This document shows positions 27,131 through 40,070 of a stretch of DNA of 64,000 nucleotides, piece by piece. Numbering within the stretch: position 1 is the first letter of the stretch; each line of letters opens with the position of its first letter. The position numbers and the translations under genes are program-made. The stretch is from Puffinus mauretanicus. Its lineage: Eukaryota; Chordata; Aves; Procellariiformes; Procellariidae. Where the stretch lies: assembly GCA_023333565.1 (NCBI GenBank), contig JAJKFH010001865.1, positions 7,130,001 to 7,194,000 on the forward strand, in the 5' to 3' direction. Below the pieces are notes generated by a model. That model ran no database searches. It had not been told where the DNA came from and was given only the letters and a program-made list of their open reading frames with translations.

Positions 27131-27132
27131 GC

Positions 27133-27211
27133 CAGTTTAGCAGGCATTTGTAATCTAAAATGAACTACTGCTACTGTAGTTCATTTTAGATTACAAATAC
27201 CTGCTAAACTG
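27133..27211. repeat. Near-perfect 36-bp hairpin, 7-nt loop
   Basis: The left arm at 27133-27168 (starts CAGTTTAGCAGGCATTTG) is the reverse complement of 27176-27211 with a single mismatch. The loop is TGCTACT. It lies in the 12.4-kb PDLIM5 intron. Possible explanations are an intronic small-RNA precursor, a palindromic MITE remnant or a recent templated inversion. Confidence 0.9.
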
Positions 27212-28835
27212 AAAACATAGGAACAGATAAAAATGGAAAACATGGCAGAAAGGCTTTGAAGACATGAACAAAAGTGGGTTTGATTAATAGCACATTCCTC
27301 CTCTGTCATCACACGTGGCCTTCTAATTTTCAGGTCCCATTTAATGAGAAGACAAAAATACACACTAAAACCAAATCTATTTGAAGACTGCTTTTGCCAT
27401 AAATCAAATTGCAGTGCAGCTTCTAGTATACTGCTAATTTCTGTTTGAGTTATCTGCTGAATCCCAAAGCCCATTCAGACACATCAGCTAGCCCTTGTTT
27501 GCACTGTGTAGTTAAAAAAAGTCCTTCTGCTTGCTTAAAGGGAAAAAAAAAAAGTACAAACACCACAATTATTCCCTTTTCTTTGGTCTCGTTACAGCAT
27601 TCATTAACGCTGTTTTTATGAATGATGATTTTCTGAACACTACCCAACTTTAAAGTTACTACTGGCCGGGAGCAGGATTTGTCTACATAAACTTTCTCTC
27701 AGAGTTGTTAGACAGATCAGTCATTTCTGAGTTATTCAAAGCACTAAAAAAGGAGAGAAGGAGATAGTCCCTCAGTTTGGGAAATAACTTTGGTCTATTA
27801 ATGACCCTATGTTTAAACAAAAATTCTCTTTTAAGCGAACCATATATAAACCACACAAATTAGTACTGTGTTAAGCCAGAGGTGCGGCCTAAGCAAAAAC
27901 AAGCTGGGCATTTAGTGTTGAGGACCAACGAAGGCAAATGGACCCACTCCACTTCCACTGAAACCAGTGAACTCAAGTTCAACGCCCAGACCTCCAGCAG
28001 ATGCAGGACTCCCATGGGATGTGGGAGTCACAGCCACAATGGAAACAGAATAAGGGGAATAACAAATAAGCCCTAAGCCTCCAGATATTTCTGTATTTAC
28101 CAAAATGTTTTTGGATACTGGATAAAAACTACGTTCTAAAAGGCTTTTCGCCTGTCATTTGTAAATTTACTATTTGTTCTACTATGATGGGAACAGTATC
28201 TAATTGATGAACCGCAGATGCCATCAGCAGCTGAGAACTAAGACAGAAAAGGTTGCCTTCTGCTCAAAAATCCTTGAAAAGCAAGACCTTAAAGCATTTT
28301 ATTAAACGGTCTCTTCTTCCATCTCTTGAGGCCAGTGTGAAGCCAGGAAGCTCTCTGCCCATGCTCAGAATTTGCCCCCACAACATTCTCTCAAGGGCTA
28401 TTTTTCTCTTTGCTGATATTCTTCCCCTCTACTCCTGTTCTAAAGTGGACTCAAGTTTCTTTCAGTTTAGATTTTTCATCCTAAAGAAGAGGAGTCAGTC
28501 TGCTTCCATTGCCTTTAGATCCACACTCTTACTAAAGAAAATACACCAGTAAAGTGTAGTAATAGCTATTTCAGCACACTTATTATACTGGTTTCTTTGT
28601 AAACCTTCTACAGTTGTTCTACTAGATTTTTTTTCACCATAGATCATTCTCTGTTTCTCACCGCTTGATTTGCCTCAGTCTTTTTATCTTCCTCATTCCC
28701 ATCTGAACGCCAGCCTGTGAACAGCTTTTATTGCCCATTTGTATCTTTCCATAGGCCAGAAACATGCTTTTAACACTCCAGTAATTTTAGCAAAGGTTCA
28801 TTACTTCCACTGCAATCCACAGAGCATTTTTTTGT

Positions 28836-28925
28836 TGTTGTTGGTATTTCTGTGGTTTTGTTTGTTTGTGGGTTTTCTGTTTGTTTGTTTTGGGTTTGTT
28901 TGTTTGGTTGGTTTTTTTTTAAAAA
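28836..28925. repeat. TTTG-rich low-complexity tract
   Basis: Degenerate GTTTGTTTG repeat in the PDLIM5 12.4-kb intron, ending in poly(T) and then poly(A). Confidence 0.8.
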
Positions 28926-31900
28926 ACCACCATTAGTGCCCCACTTATAATCTATATGAATTCTCAGTATTTTTTTCCAACAAAATACCATCTCTTGTAG
29001 CTACAGAATTTCAAATATCAGGCCTGTTTTCTTGTTTAGAATGAACATCGATGTTTCCTAACTATCCCTTCTACTTAACCAGCAAGTTAACTCCTGTGCT
29101 GGACAAGGTGTTTTTTTCTGCAAGCAGAGAGGAAGGGGACACTCTCAGAGTTCCCACATTCTCCTCCTCTCCTTTCTCTTCCCTATTCCCTTGGAAACCT
29201 TTCAGACTGAAACACAACCACATGATTTAAAGAGAAACATCAGGCCCTGAAAACTTATGCAGGTGTTTTTCCTTGCAACGAGAAGCTTTTACCAGGGCAC
29301 ACCAGTAATAACAAGGTAGGTACAAATTATTACACTCAAGCTAAGCAAAGACCTCTCGACTCCTGGCAATCAATTTGAGCTCTCCCGTGGTTTGTGCTTT
29401 ATACTTTGCTTTTTGCATTTTACATATATCAGCAGTTCTGTCCTCAAAGAGTGCTGGGGAGGTGCCCGAGATCTGGCAAGGTGTACGCACATTTTTAATT
29501 GTGAACGATAGCTGAGGGAAAAGGAAACAACTCCAGCTGCCTCACGACACAATCTCACCACGTATTTTCTGGGGCCACCTTTGTTGCATGAAATGGGACA
29601 GGGTGCAGCAACTTTCATGGGTGCTCTGAAGGATTATAAATTATAATGAGTAAATACAATAAATAAATAAGAGAAATTCTAATTTATAAGAATTATACAC
29701 CTCATCAGGAGCTATTCTACCCTGAGTGCTGGAGATGTGCAGGTGCTCCACGAGTCATGAAAAGATCTCTGTGGCCAAATTTCGGAGTTTTGCAGGCTTC
29801 ACTTCACCTTCGCTCTCTTTAATTAAACCTTCTAAAGCACCATTGATTTGCACTGGTGTATCGTCATAGCTGGCTCTTCTAAAACCGAAAACACTCTGTA
29901 CCCAACTATTAACTTTCTACTTTATTAGGTTTAAGTTTAGCAAACCCTCAGTGTTTGCTTTCACTAAACTCCTTGGTATGGCTAGTTTAATATTTAACAA
30001 AGTTTTAGGCAAGGTAAAGAACTGGCTTTTTTTCTTTTTCAAAAATCCCAGTGTGACTTTGCCCTCGTTAGACTAACAATAGGCTGTTCCATCGCTGAGC
30101 ACATGGATAACTGCAAACACTGGCGAAAGGTTTGGAAGACAAAGGGAGAAAGGCGGATACGTGGTGGTGCCAAAGTCACTTTGACAGAGGTTCTCCGGTA
30201 CGCAGCAACAATACAACAGCCTGAACTGTTTAACGCTCACTTAAACATAACATCAGACTTCATGTAATATCTATAAATAACAATGCTACTTTAAGCAGTG
30301 GGAGTGCCAGAACTTTGTTTTAAAGTGTTCTAACTCAGTGATTTATATGCTGCTATCAAACTACTGTATTATAAATGGAAAATATAAAGCTTCATATGTC
30401 CAATTTTCTGACTTCTCTTAATATATCTGTTCAGTAAGAAATCTTCCTGTTCCTTCCCTCCAAACCAAACAGATGGCCGGATGAAGCAACGTGTCTGAAA
30501 AGCTCGGCTGTCAGCTCGTTACATTAGCCGTATACAACCCCCGTCCACCCCCAGGCCCGCGTGAAATCGCACAAGTTCAACGGAGGAAGCTGCAGGACAA
30601 GCAAGAGGGGAGGAAAAAAAACCCCAAAGCCACACCCACACCCCCCCCACCCCCTGTGTTCAGCAGTTCTCCTTTTGTTTCCTACAGAGTCATGGAAGCA
30701 CAGTCAGAGCTAAACCCCCGCCGCTGATTAAAGGCAGAACAGGAAGGATTAAACCATTATCATGTCTTTAAATGCCGGCAAAGGCTGGTATGCGCCCTGT
30801 GGAAAATCACAACAGGTGCCACCCTGGCCCAATTTCAACAACCCCTGCAACTCGAGGGGCTAGTTCCTGCGCTAGCAACCAGCCTTTCAACTGGAAAGGC
30901 TCCGGCTAAATTAGCTGTAAAGCATCTTAATTAAAATGAGTATGGTGGTTTTGGCTCGCTCAGCCTGTCTCCTTGTGATTTGTTACATCACATACCGTCA
31001 CAAATTTGGCACAACTGGCGTCGCTTTTACCGAAAACGTGCCTCGAGGAGAAAGAGAAAATGAAGACCTGCACAGTAGTGTTTCATTTCTCGGGAGTGAC
31101 AGTTCAGAAACCCATTTGGTAGCTTTCTGCCAATAACATTATGCCTCCCTTGCTTTTAGCTCCCGTTTGACCTCGACAGGTTCACTCTGCCTGCGGAGAG
31201 CATGAGTGTCCAGTCTCGCTCACATGCAGATTATCTGCCAGTTTCATGGAGCTGATGTTTAACATTGAATAGTGCTAAGAATTGACTTTTCATTTGTTGA
31301 ACAAATATCAGGCATAATTGTTGGATGTCCTACACCTGTACATCTGAACAGGACACATCGCTGCTCTGAGCTGGCGCGAATGAAGGGGAACTGATCTGGC
31401 GAGCCAGTCTGTCACAACAGGCTAGATGCTTTTTAAGAAATCAAAGATGACGAGCATCTAAGTTTGCAAGTCGGTGTACTCGATGGGTGTGAAATAATCA
31501 CAGAGACAAATAATCTCTTCACCTCCGTTTAAACGACTAGAGAAAGGAACATGCATCTTTCTGATTTATGTATGCGATTAATTTAAGTGCACAGTTTGGT
31601 GCAATAGAACATGAATTTAGCAACATCAAATCACAGGAAAATTGTCAAAGGTCACATTAGTAACAAAAAGCTGAGTTTCTGTTCAGCAGATCCTGTAGTG
31701 AGGTACACCACGTCATTCTGCCTCCAACAAGTAGATGGTACATTTCTGCATCATTACTATGATCTGCCCCTTCTTAAATATAAGCATTCAAGTTTTAGAA
31801 ACATACTCATTTTTTCACCATGTCTGCAGGAGTTACAATTTCATAGTACCATCAAATTAAGGTTGACATTTATAAATTACTCTGATTTCACAATGGGTTT

Positions 31901-34900
31901 TGCTTGGTTAACTGACTTCACATTACTTAAGAATAAATTCTTGTGGTTTGCTGTCACATGATGATATAATCATTTAGATTAGATGAAAAATTAATAAGAA
32001 TAACAGTCCATACACCAGGATCAGGAAGCTTTTGTGTTTTGACCTGTCAGTCATACCACTTCTATGGACAAGACTTTCTGGTTTTATGAATGGTGACTGC
32101 ATCGTGGAGGAGCAATCTTTAACAATCATCTTCAGTGAAAAATACTGGAACTGTTTATATTTTGGGACTGTTTCTAGCAGAGGCCTTACCAACAATACAA
32201 GGATTTGCCTTAACTTGTAGTGTTACTCCAGTTTCCTTCCCCACATTCAAACCATGGTCCTCAATGAGCACATAGCCCCTTGAACCCCTATAATAATTAG
32301 TCCTGCCTTTAGTTTCCTGTTCTACAAAGGAAACAAATTGGGATGAGATGGCCCTAAAAATAAAATTGCAGATGTTTATGAACAAGGTGATGCTGACACA
32401 ATAGTTTTGTTGCCTTTTCCATGCAAAAGTATTCCCAAAGCCGATGGGCCATCAATTTAACTTACCCAGTAAGCGTGGCCTGTAAGGTCAACAGAACTGA
32501 GATACGGGCTGGGGTAATTACAAATGAAACACAGAAAAACAAAGGTGACAAGGACAGAAAGTGCCGCAGTCCATCCCTTTATGGATCTTGAGCAAGGCCT
32601 TACTGGCAGGACAAGCATTTTGCCATAGCACAATAAATCTCGGTGCCTCCCTCCTTCTCTCTCCCCAGCTTCATACTATTTGACCTTATGGCCAAACTCC
32701 CTAGTCTGATATGGTCTGGATTTTTATCCCGTTTTCCTTAGTAAACCTCTACAGAATAAGTCACAAGGAAGGAGACAAACACCCAAACTGTCAGTATATG
32801 CAGGACAGGATGTCACATCACACCTAGATGCAGGCTTGTATTTTCTTCTGCTTTTAAAGTTATCAAGGGAATGGGAAGTAAAAAAAAAAATGCAGCAAGA
32901 CAGCATGCTAAGGATAACTCCAGAGATGGTAAATGCAAGTCTACCAAACACATGGAAACAACTGCAAGGAAAAAGCAGAATTTTTCAAACAAAGTTGCCT
33001 GGGGAGCAATTTTTCTATGCTTACAGTTAGCTTCCAAGTGTGTTCCCTCTGCTGAAGGGAGCATGTGCTTAACACATGTGCTGGCTCGGGATTAGGCAAC
33101 TGACAGTTGTGGGTATTGCAGAATATGCCGACATTCCGAGCAGCTCTACTGGAAAGGGATTATATATATCCCAGTGGTATCAGGCTGAGAGAGACCCTGG
33201 GAATAAGGTAATTGGCACACGCGGGTAACTGGTCACTTAAAACTGCAAGCTTTGGACACTTCTGTCGCAAACCCTCATACTCAGCTGCCAAGCCCAGGAA
33301 GAAGGAGGTCATCAATTGCAATGAAACCCTCCTCTCTCCAAGCAGCAAACCAGCTTTTCTGGCCACCAGCTGTACCAGCTCACCACGGGACCCCGCGATC
33401 CTGCCGGACCCCCGCGAGCGAAGCAGGATGCTGCCTGCCCAGCTCTGCATGGGAAGGCAGGATGCGGTGCTGGCAGCGCTGTGCCTGGTGCCCAGCCTGT
33501 CTGGTCCCCACTGCGCCAGCAGCTTGCCCTCTGACAACAGTGTTTTGAAGACGCCAGGAAAGAGGAGGCGATTTCGCATGAGAAACGTAACATTGGAAGT
33601 CTCGACCACTTCTGACCATCGCAGATCCTGCTGCGCTTTCCCCGAGAACAGTTCGTCTCCTGGCCAAATTCCAGTTTGTGTAACTGCATTTATTGGGTAA
33701 TTATACTTTCTCAAATTGTCCCAGCAGTTTCAATTTGCCACGGTGCTATTCACTTCCTTTCAAGATGCTGTGGAGTGTTACAGCGTGCTGACAAGCAGCT
33801 TTTAGGTTTCACCCAAGAAGTGACTGCATGGCAGTGGTGGGTGAAAGCCACTCCTGCGCGTGCATCGTGTGCTTGCACATGGTACCGGGACTGTAAAATG
33901 TCTTGGGGTTCCTTGGGGGTGAGCAATGCTACATAAGCGCAGGGTAATACTTAGCTACCAAATAGTAACATAACTCACTGCGATGTAGCTAGGATGTTGT
34001 GGGCAATTTTTTTTGAAATTGAATATAATCTTGTAAAAAGCGTCTCCCTCTGGTGGGTGAACAGAACATCATAGCTCAACAAAAATGAAGTGAGAACAAA
34101 TTCTAGACTGTACACTTAACACACAGTAACAGCCACAATTTGACTTATTTCAAGAATTGAAAAAATCAACAATACAGACAGAAGAGGCTGATAGCAAATG
34201 CGTTATTTGGAAACCTCTGTCCAGGCAGATGCCACCACTGCACTGTATACACACCCCACCTGCCCCGCATCTTCAACTCCTTGTGCACCCGATGCGCCAA
34301 AGATCAGACTTTTTTCGTTCATTTGTTTGACAAGCCAGGCTTTTATCCCGCTTATCCAACTTCTCACCCATGCCTTAAAAGTAAGCGTGAGGCAGCCACC
34401 CCTCATTTCCTCTACCAAACCACTGAGGAAACCTGTAATATCAGGATTTTATTCCAGAGAGGGATAAAACCTGTTACCTTCACAGTGGGTGACTAGCGTA
34501 GTAGTGTTCATGGGTACCCCCTGAGTGCCCTCCAAAAGCAGATGAGGATAGTTCAGCTCCAAGGGCGCTATCCCTGCGAGATCACTTGGATCACACTGAC
34601 TTCCGTACAGAGAAACCCAGGGCCTGAAGCATCTCCAGGTTCACTATCTCAGCCGTTCATTTTAGACCATCTTTTTCCTTCACACCTTTTTCTTGCCACG
34701 TTGTGAAATAGAGATCAATGGAGATCATACCTCAGTTCCAACAAAAATCCTCTGACACCTTTAGGAACCTCTGCACAATCTCAAAAGAAAAAAAAAAACA
34801 ACCACCAACCAGAAAAATCCAAAACCCTAAACCAAAACCCAAAGAAGAAATCATGCTACTTTTAATAAAAAAATATAAGGGTATTCTCTGGTGGTCTATC

Positions 34901-35983
34901 CAAGGAAGGGAGATTCCAGTTAATAAAATAAAAGATGCTGTCTGACCAAATGACTTATCTGTGTAGTCAGACATCTTAATAAATAAAGTCACTGGTAATA
35001 TTCATGCCATGCCATCAAACAGCAGAGTACAGCTTCCCCAGACACAAACAAAATCCTGCAACATATCTGCCTTGCTATGGAAACAACTTGGTGTTATATA
35101 CGGCATTCATTAGAAGCGTGAGTGCTATTAGAGCTACAAAACTGTACTCCAAATAAGTTTCTGCTATTAATAGCATGCTGATATACACATTTACATAAGA
35201 TTATGTCTTCCTTCTAATTATTTCCTAAGCTAGACTTCAACTATGAAATCAATCAGGCTGAAAGGGAGGGTTTTTTTTCTTTGTTTAAAATTTTGTCAGG
35301 CCTACGATCTACGAAGCCAAATTTTGTTTGGCCTGTGAAGCACTGGCAATTTTACCTTAAAGAACACTTTATGCTCACAGACTGCAAACAAACAGCAGAA
35401 TTAATGACTGAAGTCCAAACATGCCCTGAAACGGTTATAGTCTTTTTCTTCAACATCTGATTAATTTTATCAAAACACTCAACTACTGAAACAGTTTTAC
35501 CTGTCAGACTGCTGGTTTCAGCCTTATTGAGTAAGCTCAGGTACAGCAAAACTTTGGATATTTTTATTTTTGTGCTTCCCTGTTTTAGGAATCTTTTGAG
35601 TTTTCAATGCCTCTTTCTCCTACAGTTTTTATTTCTGGCTCCCCCAGTACTTTTGGGGAGGTGATGACTTTGCCTCTTTGGAAGTTAAGCACTACATCCC
35701 AGACCACTACAGCAAGGCAGCACAGAGCTGACATCCTCAAGACCATTGCCTTCCACCAGCTTCTCTATCAGTAAGAATTTCATAAGTTTCTTGTAAGCTA
35801 TTCTGGAACATAACAACCAAAAATTCTCTGACTGGCTTTACCCCCCATCTACCTATTTGGTACTGCTAATGTGAAAAAAGAGAATTTCATATTATCCAGA
35901 GCATGGGCATAGATTTTCAGAGAAGTATGGAATCAAGTGTAATTTAATTTATCCTTATAAATCTTTCTCCTTCAGAGTCCATC

Positions 35984-36007
35984 AAAAAAAAAAAAAAAAA
36001 AAAAAAA
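35984..36007. repeat. Poly(A) run, 24 bases
   Basis: Homopolymer A in an intron. A 19-base A run follows at 36654-36672. Confidence 0.85.
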
Positions 36008-37183
36008 TCTATTTCGAACATTAGACTTATATTAATACTAAAGCATGCGAGTGGGATTTAGCAATGAAACACCTACCAACATACTGAAAATGGGTGTGGT
36101 ACTACTAAAACCCCAAGCTGACAGGTGGTTTCTGTGCAAGTGAAATAAATTTATCACTTGGCAAGACAGAAAAAGAGTTACGCCAAACATGTAGCACAAT
36201 CAGTCACTTATAAAAATACAGGATTATCATAATCCCACAAATGCTTGCCTTAAGTACACATGCTACCAAAAATGTAACTTTAAAAAGAGTTGGGTTTTTT
36301 TCCCTCTAATGATAGCTAACTCAAAGTAGTAAAACAATGCTGGAATTAAACTGATCTAAATTTAAATAAGTCTTTACCTTGTCCTTAAGAATATACTCGG
36401 TATTTGACAGGTAAGTATAGAAATGACAGTATATTGCCATCTTGAGGCTTGCTAGCAGAACTGCACGTCCAAAACAAAATACATATATTTGTTACCAGGC
36501 TCAACAATAATTTAGGCAGAGGTGCCAAAGCCATTATAAAACATACAGCATTAACACCATATTTTTAAACTTTATTTTTATGCCAGGGCCTCTGTAGTTC
36601 CTTTTCTGGACTGGATATACTTTTAAAGAGGGAAAACCCTTACCAGTAGAACTAAAAAAAAAAAAAAAAAAATTGCTATTTAGCACCATAGATCCTGTCA
36701 GAAGGAGAACCAAAAATATTCAGCTCATTCTTACAAGAAAAATCTGCAGTTAAAGCTTAATTAGTAATACAGATTTCCCAGATCCTTTGAAATTACTACT
36801 CAAGTTTAGTACAGCGCCAAAGACTGATTCAATTTAAGAAACAAGTTACATTAAAAGATTACCCCAAATTACTGCATGTAATATTATGAAAATATAGGTA
36901 CACAATTATACATATGGCATTTAATACAGACATGGTTATAATATAAGAGCGTCCATAAAAAAAATGGCATGCTTTCTAAACGTAAGACATTTTGGTGCTG
37001 GTTTAAAGGGGTAAGAATCACCAAATTACATTCAAAGGTAATAGCTATTTAAATTGTCCTTGCAAGAACCCACCTTTAAACAAATCTCCCTATCACAAAC
37101 CTATGCAATACTCTGGCATCCTGCTCAAATAAAACCTACAAATGCCAAATACATAACCACCCTAATGTTTTACTCTTTTTTTC

Positions 37184-37208
37184 TTTTTTTTTTTTTTTTT
37201 TTTTTTTT
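37184..37208. repeat. Poly(T) run, 25 bases
   Basis: Homopolymer T in an intron, about 420 bases below the 37.6 kb exon's donor. A short (GA)n tract lies nearby at about 37335-37346. Confidence 0.85.
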
Positions 37209-37629
37209 AATTAACATCTACTTTAGAAAAGATCACTTGGAAAACACATCTGTTGATACTCCCACCCCTAAAATAGCATGGAATATGCTCTGTTGAATTT
37301 ACAGTCACCTGGGAAGCACTAAGATGAAACTGTGAGAGAGAGAGAGATATATTCGATTGGTGTATATGCTTTTAATAGAGCTCAGAGACATCTGATTTTG
37401 CTTGTTCGTGAAACCAATTACATCTGTGAGGCTACTTACAAAGGGCTACTGGTTTACTAAAACTGCTAAAGCTGTTTTTCTTCTCCTCTTTTCTAAACAA
37501 ACTGGCCTGTACTCAAAACACACAAACAGCCATTTGAAGGCTGTTGTTTTTACACCCGTGGTGAAGTATATTTTCCTGAGCTATCCAAAGGTCTTCAAGC
37601 GAACAAGAAAAGGCCTCACTGAAAGTTAC

Positions 37630-37814
37630 CTGCTTGGTTTGCAGGCTGCCAGCCCGAGTACTTGGCAGCACCCGGGGGTCCCGTTGGCTTGAGGGCTGCA
37701 GCAGATGTGGTGCTGGCGGGAGCAGGTCTCACGTCGGCGTTTTCTTGGCGGGCGGGCATGCTCCTCGCCGAGGCGGCTGTAAAAGCAGCGGGCTGGGTAG
37801 CCTCCAGGGAATCA
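37630..37814 (-). CDS. PDLIM5: PDLIM5 exon, Ala/Pro-rich linker
   Basis: A 185-bp exon with acceptor TTCTGAACAG and donor G|GTAACT. The first base completes Asn begun in the microexon (AA|T); 61 codons follow and one base (G) is carried forward. It starts DSLEATQPAAF, contains ASARSMP and AAALKPTGPPG, and ends SGWQPANQA. The human protein has a similar Ser/Pro/Ala-rich stretch (STRSMP, AAAAFKP, SWQRPNQ) at this place. It is disordered linker just before the LIM region. The exon is markedly GC-rich in an AT-rich intron, and its phase-2 acceptor also accepts every cassette exon at 47-55 kb. Confidence 0.93.
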
Positions 37815-39460
37815 CTGTTCAGAAACGGGGGAGGAAAAAATAAAATGCATTTCTTGCTAGAACAAGAGCATTTGTGAAACGGAGATGTGGAGCGACATCC
37901 CTGCACCCTGTTGCAACACAGCAGCACCCACTACTCTGTCATCACCGATGCTGGGGTGATCACCCCAGGACAATGCTGTGGAAGTTGTATTTTCAAGCTG
38001 TTTTTTAAGAACGGGACGCTTGAGTAATTTCTGCCAAAAGTCAATACAGACAACTAAATCCCTTCACAATTTCCATTTAAAATAATTAAGTGTTGGCATG
38101 ATACTGGTTAAAGCAGAACCCTTACTTTGGTTCACTCCCAGACTTTTTCAATACTTTTTTTTTCCTTGGAGAGTAGGCAAATACTCATATAGTTAGATTA
38201 TACTTGTAAATCTGAATAAAAATCATCAATCTAAAAGTGACTTAATTATATGCAATTTTCTTCTATGGGCCACTGCTCCCCCAAACGATTAAGTACTTTA
38301 AAAGAGCTATAAGTTGCTTTATTCATTAAACAACATGGACAATATTTTACATGGCCTCTTTAGAGCAGTTTACAGCTGCTTTTATATTTCAAGGATTAGC
38401 AGAACTTTTAGCTATTTAAAAACACGCATGATGAAAACTGCACTTAATCACAATTCACGTAGAGTGTAAGTAGCCACTAATTACATTGCCAGCAAGAAAA
38501 TTTTTCATTTCGCATTTCCAGAGGCTGTTCAAGAATGCGAGTTATCATAACAAAATTTTTATGCAGTGTAACAGTATTTGTATAATGGGTATTTGCCTCT
38601 GGGAAGCTGAAAACAAGTATTTTCATTAAAAATCTTGAAAGTAGAGGCATAATTGCTAATGAAGGTCATTTGCAAACTAAGAGGATCACAAAAACAGGAA
38701 ATTAACTCAACAACGTTGCAAAATACAGCCCAAACAATTCCAAATACATATTTCATGCAATCTGGAAGTCCATCAGTTAACACATTAGAAGCCTTGTATT
38801 CTTTCCTCTGTTGAAGAAAAACAAATTTAGAGCACAAGTGCATCGTGCATATTTCACTAGGGTCATTCACAGAATTATAGATTGTACCAAGTTCGTAAAG
38901 TAAAAATCCTTGAGCTATTTTTACTTTACAAATATTGCACAGGCACAACATTGCCTTGCCCATACAACACGCAAGAACTTGAACACACCATGAGGCCAAA
39001 ACCTAAGTTCATAACCTTGATTCTTTTGTCTCTAGATTTAGAGGGTTAATAATTGATGTATTTAGCATCTTTTTCTGGGTAAGGGATAAAAAAAGATTCC
39101 TAGTTCAGAGAATATATCCGAATGCTCAGTTTAATGAGTAACAGCTATTGCATTTGTAGGCTTTTGATAACAGCAGTAGCTGTGCTGAACTGACACTCTG
39201 ATGGATTTGCTATACGCAGCATGCACAAGCCCAGTGAAGCACAAAGCGAGGCCTTGCATTCTCTTACGTCCAAATGTTAAAAGATACTTTAAAACATTTG
39301 TATAGTGCAAATGGAGGCATTTAAGGTACACGTTAGACTCCTTAAAGGCTTAGTATACAAGTCTCTTTAACAAGAGATTCTGAGGCAGCGGAGATATACT
39401 GCATAAAAGTGCTGTTGCAGACTGAAAGAAGAAGGATAGGAAGACATCCTCTGACCTTAC

Positions 39461-39775
39461 GTAGCAGGCTCAGTAGTTGAAGACAAGGTAGTTTAGGACC
39501 AGCTTCCACTATGAAAAAGTGTGAGTCTGCAACTTCAGTGTCACAGAAATCTCCTTCTATACCATTGAGTACATTTGATAGGTTTGACCCCTCAAACCCG
39601 CTCCAGACCACAGCTCCATTACAACTTGAAGAATTCCTCAAAACACTGTTGGTCCTAAAAAAAGAAAGTTTCCTCCTTCTCCACCCAAAAGACTCATCAC
39701 CACTTGTCAAATCACTTTTCAAGTCTAGGACCTCTTTACTGCCTTTGTCTGGAACACATAAATCATATAAATCAT
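39461..39775 (-). other. Exon-like open block, possible alternative PDLIM5 exon
   Basis: The minus strand is open for 174 codons here (39866-39342). Within it, acceptor ATGACAG and donor C|GTAAGG bound a 315-bp block in phase 1-1. The peptide is not low-complexity: DLYDLCVPDKGSKEV, SGDESFGWRRRKLSF and EVADSHFFIVEAGPK are typical stretches. It could join the 60.2 kb exon to the 25.2 kb exon in frame, or run on to a stop as an alternative 3' end. The plus strand is also open here for 136 codons, so the coding strand, if any, is undecided. I do not recognise either protein. Confidence 0.25.
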
Positions 39776-40070
39776 CTGTCATAAATAAGAAAATGCTGCT
39801 GAGCCAGCCAGCAGCTGTCCTTACACAGATGAGGCTACTTAACAAGCAAAAATGTATGCAAGACAAGCAAAAAGGGTATCCTTCAGGTAGAAGAAGGATA
39901 GAAAAATGTAGAAATGGCTGAGGTGTGCTGCTGGTAAACTGCAGCCTTATAGTAGGTATAGGCGAGGGAGCACACTGACACTAGCCACACTGACACTAGA
40001 CACTAGTACAATTGTTACTTCCACCATTGCCATTTTTGTGGTTTAATGCTGAGGCTTGTGCATGACATGC

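Larger units (their letters stand above)
25181..37629 (-). other. PDLIM5 intron (12.4 kb)
   Basis: The largest intron in the window. It contains the paired hairpins near 27.1 kb, a TTTG tract, long A and T runs, GC-richer patches at about 30480-30730 and 33360-33530, and long overlapping frames on both strands at 33160-33714 that match no known family. Confidence 0.75.

Noticed and set aside
27912..28103. Gly/Ser-rich 63-codon minus frame ending GPFAFVGPQH
   Set aside because: Low-complexity translation without splice signals or similarity to PDLIM5 linker exons.
33160..33714. Overlapping long frames on both strands (184 and 162 codons)
   Set aside because: GC-richer patch lowers stop frequency on both strands; the peptides match no family, and I found no convincing splice borders or start context.
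38559..38999. 146-codon minus-strand frame
   Set aside because: Cys/Phe-rich reading of AT-rich DNA with no clear acceptor; considered only as possible sequence downstream of the 39.5 kb block.
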